Positions 58,401 through 64,000 of a stretch of 64,000 nucleotides of DNA are shown piece by piece. A model generated the notes under the pieces. The model was given only the letters and a program-made list of their open reading frames with translations. It was not told where the DNA came from and searched no databases. Both the position numbers and the translations under genes were made by a program. Within the stretch, counting starts at the first letter, position 1. Each line of letters starts with the position of its first letter. This DNA is from Saccharina japonica (taxonomy: Eukaryota; Sar; Phaeophyceae; Laminariales; Laminariaceae): the NCBI GenBank assembly GCA_008828725.1, contig MEHQ01000481.1, forward strand, positions 348,623 to 412,622, written 5' to 3'.

Positions 58401-61400
58401 GTTCGGCACCAAGAACGTGGCGTTTAGTGTACTGTGTACTACTTTACTATTAATACCAGACTATGAATAGCACGGAACAGTAACCCTTGGTAATGTGTAC
58501 ATGTTTTCATGTCCAAACAGACCGCGAATTACGTCATTACGCCATTAGGCCGCTTTTTGTTGTCGAGGCGGCGTCACCCTCTTTTTGATGATCAAGAATC
58601 AAGACGCTCAAGGCACGGACTACTGCTGCTGCTGTGAAAGCCAGGCAGGGCGTTGAAGGTTGAAGTACAGTCAGTTCTAATCGCATACCAGGCATTATCC
58701 TGGTATGTATTCATTGGACATAACAATATGTCCCGAAATATAATCACCTTTTGGATTACATATTAATATACTAAAAAAAACTTATATTTAGGGACAGTGG
58801 TATTTCATAATATGATTTTATACTGTATACCAGTATTCGTATACCAGTTTCTAATTTTACGTGCAGTATTACGTAAAATACGCCGCTTTTCTGTTCATTC
58901 GTTTTTTTTTCTGTAGTTTTTGTTTTTATAAATTAGAAAAGACACCAAAGACACCAAAGACACGTCGCCAGCTGCCCACCTGTAAGATCGGAAATTTCGT
59001 CGAAATTTTTCTTCTTAATTCTTTTTTCGGGGGCTTCTTTTCCCATTTTGTTTTTTTTCGTCATGGGCAATATCATCTTCCCGGTATGTATATACTACAG
59101 AGCTGGAGATTTAAAGACTTTTAGTTTTGTAGTACGAAAACATCCTTGAAGTATACTTGAAGTACGACCTGGTATGAATACCTCTCGTATACGGCATGGA
59201 GATACACACAGATACTTCCTTGAATTTTCTCTCGCACCGGGAAGAAAGTGCTTCGTACTCGTTAACCCTTCTCGCAATAAAAATGCAAGGCACGTGCCGT
59301 AGCGGGGAGGGGGGGGAAGAGCCTACTTTGTGACCCCGGATCTGAGTTACGACTAAAAGAGGGAGAGAGAAAAGAAGGGCGAATATGATAAAAGGGGTGG
59401 CAAAAACACCACCAAAAACCCCGGGAGGTTTTCTTCACGTGTTCGGTATCTGGTGGTGTGTGGTGTGGTGCTGCAGTCTACTCTTTTTGTTTCAGGCGGA
59501 CGAAACTTCATGCTTTTCTTTTAGTGCAACAGACAGCAGTAGCCCATTATGCAGCAGTGCTGGTGGTGGTATTAAAATACTTGCGAAAGACGGATCAACC
59601 CTTTCGCGATCGGCGATCGAAATATTTAGCGACGAAAACAAAACTTCAAGTAGAGACGCGGGGTGTTTTCTTATCTCATATTTTGTCTTATAGTATCAGA
59701 TGTATCAGCTGTCAAGTGCGACTGCGCTGCAGTTGGACTAAATTTGTTACGTGATGCTGCTGTGCACGTGTCTTAACCCTGTTGGGGCTTGATTATCTTG
59801 ATCATAGTATACAGGGGAAACTTGACCGTAAAAAATGCCGAATACGGCAGCGGCCACTGCGTGATTGGGGGATGACACAATACAATGGTTGCAATGCAAG
59901 GAGTCAGTCGTACGGCACGGGCCCAACATGATAACTCTACATACCCGGTATATATCATATGATATTAATATATTAATACCTGTACCGTTTCGCGCGTATA
60001 TTGCGCCGCTCGCATATAGACTACAGCAGTTTTGCTTGTTTTAGGCGGCTCTCTCAGGGTGTCAAAGGCCTTGCTTGCAATGAGGTAGTGCTATGATGCT
60101 ATGATACCGTACCGTAGTAGAGACAGCAAATCTGTCATCCCCTCATCGAGGAGCGCGGGTGCACCATGTTGCCGATGCTGCGTATGTACCAGAACAATAT
60201 AGTTGTCGCTTTTTTCTAGGGCTATTCACGAGTCATCCGCGGGTCGGGTCATTCATTTTTCGAAATATCACGGATCGGATCGGGTCGGGTCGAGTCGGGT
60301 CGGGTCGAGTCGGGTCGGGTCGGTTCGGGTAGGGAGCTTTTCAAACTCTCGCGGATCTAGTTTTGGGTCACCCTTTCCCGACCCGACCTGACCCGACACG
60401 ACCTGAAGCGCGAGGTTTGACCCGGCCGCTGAACAGCCCTGGTTTGTCCCGTCGCGTTTTCCCCCTTAAAGGTCCCAGGTGGGCAAGTTTGCTTCTTTAA
60501 CTTAATGCGTACCACGTAATACCATGCACATGCTAACCTGGTAAACCTGGTAGTGTGGTATTTGTTTCAAAGGTCAGGCTGCTGCTAAGGCGGAGCTGTG
60601 TGCGTGGTTTGCCTCCACTTTAAACTTTGTTTTGCGCCCACGGATCCACCAGAAACCCGAGTGTTCGTACATAATATATACCTATACCAGGTATATAATA
60701 GTCTATTATAATTGAAGTACACACACTGCAAAGCCAAGCTCGAGAGTTTTGACCTCCTTGACGAAGCACAGGGACATTTTTCACTCGCACCATGTTTTCG
60801 CTCGTTAAGCGCAGGCGGTGTGTTGATGGTGTGTTTTCCTTCCGCACCACTGCAACTTCGAGAGGTGTTTGCTTCAGGTACTTGATGTCGAACGAATTCA
60901 CGCAGCTTGCAAAATATGAGTTTCGAGAACAACTAACGTTCGATCACACTTGAGTTGTATTTTTTTTTCCCTTCAAATACTGGTTGAAGTGATGCGGTCA
61001 CAAAACAAGACAGAGAAAAAAGTAACCGTCACAAATATTTGGAGGTCGCAATTGAAATGCCAAACTTGCTCGATACGAAGTGTGAGGCTTGAGCGGTTGT
61101 ACGTAGTGACATGATCATCACTTACATACCGACGGCTGTATCTATGCTGCACTATTTATTATGTATAGTGTCGGTCGCCCCGGTGGTCTAACAGGTAACC
61201 ACGAAGACTGTTAGCTTGGGGGTCGAGGGTTCGAGTCTCCGTATGGAGATTTGTATTATCAAATGACACCAACTGTCGAGAGCGCATATTATAGCGTGGG
61301 AAAGCACGATTCGACAAGAGTTGACAAGGGAAGGAAGTGCTAAAATCTTCTCGCGATAAAAATGCAAGGCAAAAACCGTACGAGGTAGTGGAGGAGGAGG

Positions 61401-61885
61401 GAGAAGATCCTACTTTGTTACCCCGAATCTGAGTTACGAATAGGAAGGAGAGAGCAAGGAAGGGCGCAGATAATAAATGGGATGGAACAAAAACAACTGT
61501 ATCATACGTACTCATTTCCCCGATGGCAGAGCCGAGGATACTGCCTGGTAGCTTACAATACTCAGAAAGTATTGACAGGAAGAGCGCAATGCTACTGCTA
61601 TCGTGCCATACTGCTGTAGTCGACACCGGTAGCACAAGCACCTTCTTCGTACTTGTTTCTCCTGCTGATGGCAAGAGCAAGGCTGACTCGACCACCTTTG
61701 GCAATTGTGCCTCATTGGGCCCCCTCTGCCCCTCCAAAATGTTCACGTAAACGTTTGTTTCTTTTGTTGCTGGTGGTCAGGTTTGGGATGCTCACGTGTT
61801 CCACTACATCGTCGAAAACGGGGTGACGTTCCTGTGCATGGCGGATGAGCAGTCAAGGCGGCGGATACCTTTCGCCTTTCTCGAG
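55417..61885 (+). CDS. VAMP7-type longin R-SNARE, first two exons (gene runs off the window)
   Basis: Exon 1 (55417-55551) starts at ATG and reads MTIVYALIARGKAVLAEFTA to ATRMSY, ending TAC/GTGAGT. Exon 2 (61781-61885) follows TGGTGGTCAG and reads VWDAHVFHYIVENGVTFLCM, ADEQSRRRIPFAFLE to CTCGAG/GTATGT. Phase is 0 at the join. Together these 80 residues are the N-terminal longin domain of VAMP7/VAMP72-type vesicle SNAREs, with the usual YALIARG start, FTAT-GNF, F-CMAD and RRIPFAFLE motifs. The family drives fusion of endosomal and secretory vesicles; the longin domain folds back on the SNARE motif to control it. The SNARE motif and the C-terminal membrane anchor are not found before 64000 and should lie beyond the right edge. 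The first intron is 6,229 bp and contains two SINE copies and long repeat tracts. Confidence 0.93.
56880..57570. repeat. Degenerate CAGTA/TACTG repeat tract
   Basis: Dozens of CAGTA words occur at irregular 6-15 bp spacing, organised as longer units such as GAGTACTGGCAGTATGAGCA followed by GTACT and CGGCC-AAATACTGC. The tract lies in the first intron of the VAMP7-type gene. A minus-strand open frame of more than 250 codons passes through its left part (see findings). Confidence 0.8.
59255..59405 (+). mobile_element. SINE family A, 5'-truncated copy
   Basis: It matches from GGGAAGAAAGTGCT through CTCGCAATAAAAATGCAAGG, CACGTGCCGTAGCGGGGAGG, CCTACTTTGTGACC, GATCTGAGTTACGAC and GGGCGAATATGATAAAAGGG to GGCAAAAACACC. 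The head is missing. It lies in the VAMP7-type gene's first intron, same orientation. Confidence 0.85.
60262..60420. repeat. GGGTCGGGTCGAGTC repeat and its inverted partner
   Basis: About ten CGGGT/CGAGT pentamer-type units (60268-60335) are followed about 40 bp later by CCCGACCCGACCTGACCCGA on the same strand. The two blocks can pair as a stem of about 30 bp. Confidence 0.85.
61171..61500 (+). mobile_element. SINE family A, full-length copy with tRNA-like head
   Basis: The head carries an A box (TGGTCTAACAGG at 61184-61195) and a B box (GGTTCGAGTCT at 61229-61239) at normal spacing, as in RNA polymerase III promoters. It is followed by the family body: GACAAGGGAAGGAAGTGCTA, CTCGCGATAAAAATGCAAGG, GATCCTACTTTGTTACC, GAATCTGAGTTACGA, GATAATAAATGGGATGGAAC and AAAAACAAC. 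The cloverleaf stems pair poorly, so this is a tRNA-derived SINE rather than a tRNA gene. It lies about 280 bp upstream of exon 2 of the VAMP7-type gene. Confidence 0.85.
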
Positions 61886-64000
61886 GTATGTGACATGTTC
61901 ATAAACTGTAGGGTTGGTTGTAACTGGGACTGTCAGTTGGCTGAACTTCCCGGCTACCACTATGTCTCTAAATCTAAGTATCATTTTTATGTTACTATTC
62001 AATCCAAACGGCTCTTATATTTTGGGACAGAGTGGTACTTATTAGCAGTTGGCTGGCGAAACCGGCCAACTATTAGTGACTTGGCTTTTAGTTGACTACG
62101 GTAAGGATGCGGGTTATCCATCGCACACGGGTGCGACCGTTTTTCAGCGCTCCTTTTGTCGACAACTGGAAGGCTGTCAGCACCGAACCAGGCGTTTTCG
62201 TTCGGAAAGATGTTGGTCGAGAGACATCCGAGAAAATATAATGTTGGGTAAAATAGCACCCTTACCATTGGCGATAAAACGAGCGCTGACAAAAAAAACG
62301 ATATCACCCCTCTGCGAACTCAACGCTCTTTGCGGTAGTCAGATGGTGCTGTTTGGCTTCATTTTACGCACAAAGGAATAGGAAAAAACAAACGGCAACG
62401 GCGTTCGGCACCGCCATCAGCACTGCCATCAGCACCGGCTCCGTCGATGGAGATAGGTTTTGATGCGCCATACGTTGTAGTAGACCTCTCAGCTCTCTCT
62501 CTCTCTCTGTCTCTATCTGAGCAGGTGGTCTCACGGGGAAATGCGCACCCCCTATTATAGCACGGAAGCCTTCCATAAAGAAGGAAACCCAAATAGTCGG
62601 TTAGTTGGCACAACTGCAACTAACTGTAATGCCTAACCAACTAATACCTAGCTGGCGAGTTTTAGGCATCCAACTCTCAGCTCTAGCTATACAACCCGTG
62701 TTGGCCCCAGGCTATACGACTAAAGCAGTAAATACGACATACACTGACTGCTCTACGACAAAACATAAAGAGAAACGCTGTCGGTCATTCGAATAGGTAA
62801 TGGTGCGAGCGTACCACTCTGAAGCGGAACATAAGGACCGTTTCATTGAAACGTTTCTTGTATTTTGGGTCGGAGGGGTAAGATACAACTCTTTGTAGTG
62901 CAGTTCCGGTACTCTATACGAGGTTTGTAAGCACTGTCCAAAAGTCTGTCACCCCGAAACCGAGCAGCGCCGCGTTGCTTCGCGTGCCTGATGCTGAAAA
63001 TCGTCATTTTGTTTTTGTCAACTTCCGCCTCTCAGGTCCTTACAAAGGGTGAACGTACCAAACGTGTTGTTTATTACTATTAATAGTAGGGTATGTACTT
63101 CGGGGTACCGGGGTGTAGCCTAACCTACTAAGGGGTACATACTACCCCTACTACCGTACCCCCAATACCGTACCATACCTGCCGGTATCATTCAATACCC
63201 TAGGCCTAGGATCGAGTAGTCAGGTAGGGTAGCTTTAGTACTTTGCCCAGTACCATACCCGCGAAACGTAAACCTACCAATTCATACTCGTGGCTTAATG
63301 AAAACGCCCTTGGAGTGCCCTTGGAATGTACCTGTATATTCTACAGCGGTAGAAACCACATCGACGCATTTTACTGGTGTGCTATTAATAGATGCCAAAA
63401 TTGCGGTCGAATGTACCAGTACGGTAAAAGGCTTGCGAAGGTAGTTGGTTTCGTGTACCGCACCGACATCTCTTTCGAGTACATGACAGCTGGGTTGTAG
63501 TTTTGTTTTTTTGTGTGGTTTTCTGGTGTCAAGACGCGAAGTGCAAGTTGCTTTCATTTCATACCTACCGACCTGCCAAATCATGGTCTGTCTCGCTGCG
63601 GAGTCTTGCCGCCGCCAAGCGCTGCTGTTTACCCTTGTTGTCCCCCGGCCCCAAGCACGATACCTGGTACGTATTATAGGGCACCTACTTGGCTAAAATT
63701 TGACCCCAGTATTTGTTTCTGATGCTATCGTAGGCCCGCGGTGAACGCTATCGTAGGCTCACGGTGAAGCAATGTTTCCCCCGCATGCCTGCTTATAATC
63801 TGATTAATTACGCTAAACACATTTATCCGCCGACAACATGGTTTAACTCTTCTGAGAGCCAGAGATCCCGACCCTCCAAAAAAAAACAAATTTAGGCCTT
63901 TTCCACTGTCCCCGAGTAGAGTCCGTCACCGCTTAGCAGTACTGCTGTGTTCTTAGTAGGAGCATGTTGCGCCCTTTGTCGTACGCTTCCTTGCATTGTA
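61886..64000. other. Intron of the VAMP7-type gene to the window edge
   Basis: No SNARE-motif exon is recognisable, so I take this as the second intron. It contains GGCCAACTATTAGTGACTTG and CCAACTAATACCTAGCTGG fragments of the dispersed unit seen at 29.9 kb, a CTCTCTCTCTCT run near 62500, exact CTATTAATAG at 63077-63086 and 63382-63391, a GTACCCC/ACCCCTACTACC-rich patch (63095-63185), and a TCGTAGGC-CGGTGAA duplication near 63728-63768. Confidence 0.6.

Noticed and set aside
61171-61255. A functional tRNA gene
   Set aside because: A and B boxes are present, but the acceptor, D and T stems do not pair properly, and the sequence continues into a body shared with four other loci. SINE is the better reading.

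Overview
The window is nuclear DNA of a eukaryote with spliced genes, long introns (from about 75 bp to more than 6 kb), compact GC-rich coding exons and a great deal of short repeat DNA. A VAMP7-type R-SNARE, an algal-type HNH nuclease, a large EF-hand scaffold, a ZGRF1-domain protein and (TTAGGG)-type telomere motifs fit a photosynthetic stramenopile, possibly a brown alga or relative. That placement is inference from gene content and architecture, not a database result. I rebuilt the gene models by hand from reading frame, GT-AG signals and intron phase. For all five multi-exon models with more than two confident exons, the phases chain without conflict.

Layout. 1-9.8 kb is mostly repeat-rich non-coding DNA, with a terminal exon (-) near 4.4 kb and a two-exon gene for an 84-residue membrane protein (-) at 7.2-7.6 kb. 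9.83-12.80 kb (+) holds a complete four-exon HNH nuclease gene. 12.8-19.5 kb has no recognised gene but carries a well-preserved terminal-inverted-repeat (TIR) element with 9-bp target duplications. 19.5-36.2 kb (-) is a gene of at least 14 exons for a multi-EF-hand protein of about 1,066 residues; its introns are full of repeats. 37.5-45.4 kb (+) is a divergently arranged seven-exon gene with a low-complexity body and a conserved-looking C-terminal block. It converges on 45.8-48.4 kb (-), which encodes a ZGRF1 (DUF2439)-domain protein with a RanBP2-type zinc finger and no helicase. After a 615-base assembly gap, 52.06-53.19 kb (-) holds exons of an unidentified gene. From 55.4 kb to beyond the right edge lies a VAMP7/longin gene whose first intron is 6.2 kb.

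The most distinctive content is the mobile and repeat DNA. There is a 264-bp TA-flanked inverted-repeat element carrying an internal telomere-repeat array, and a 634-bp Mutator-like element with a perfect 9-bp duplication. Two nested Harbinger-like inverted-repeat elements surround a near-perfect hairpin. A tRNA-headed SINE family has five copies, and a second dispersed family (at least six copies) has a G-run at its head. Two short palindromic words, CTATTAATAG and TACCWGGTA, occur far more often than chance.
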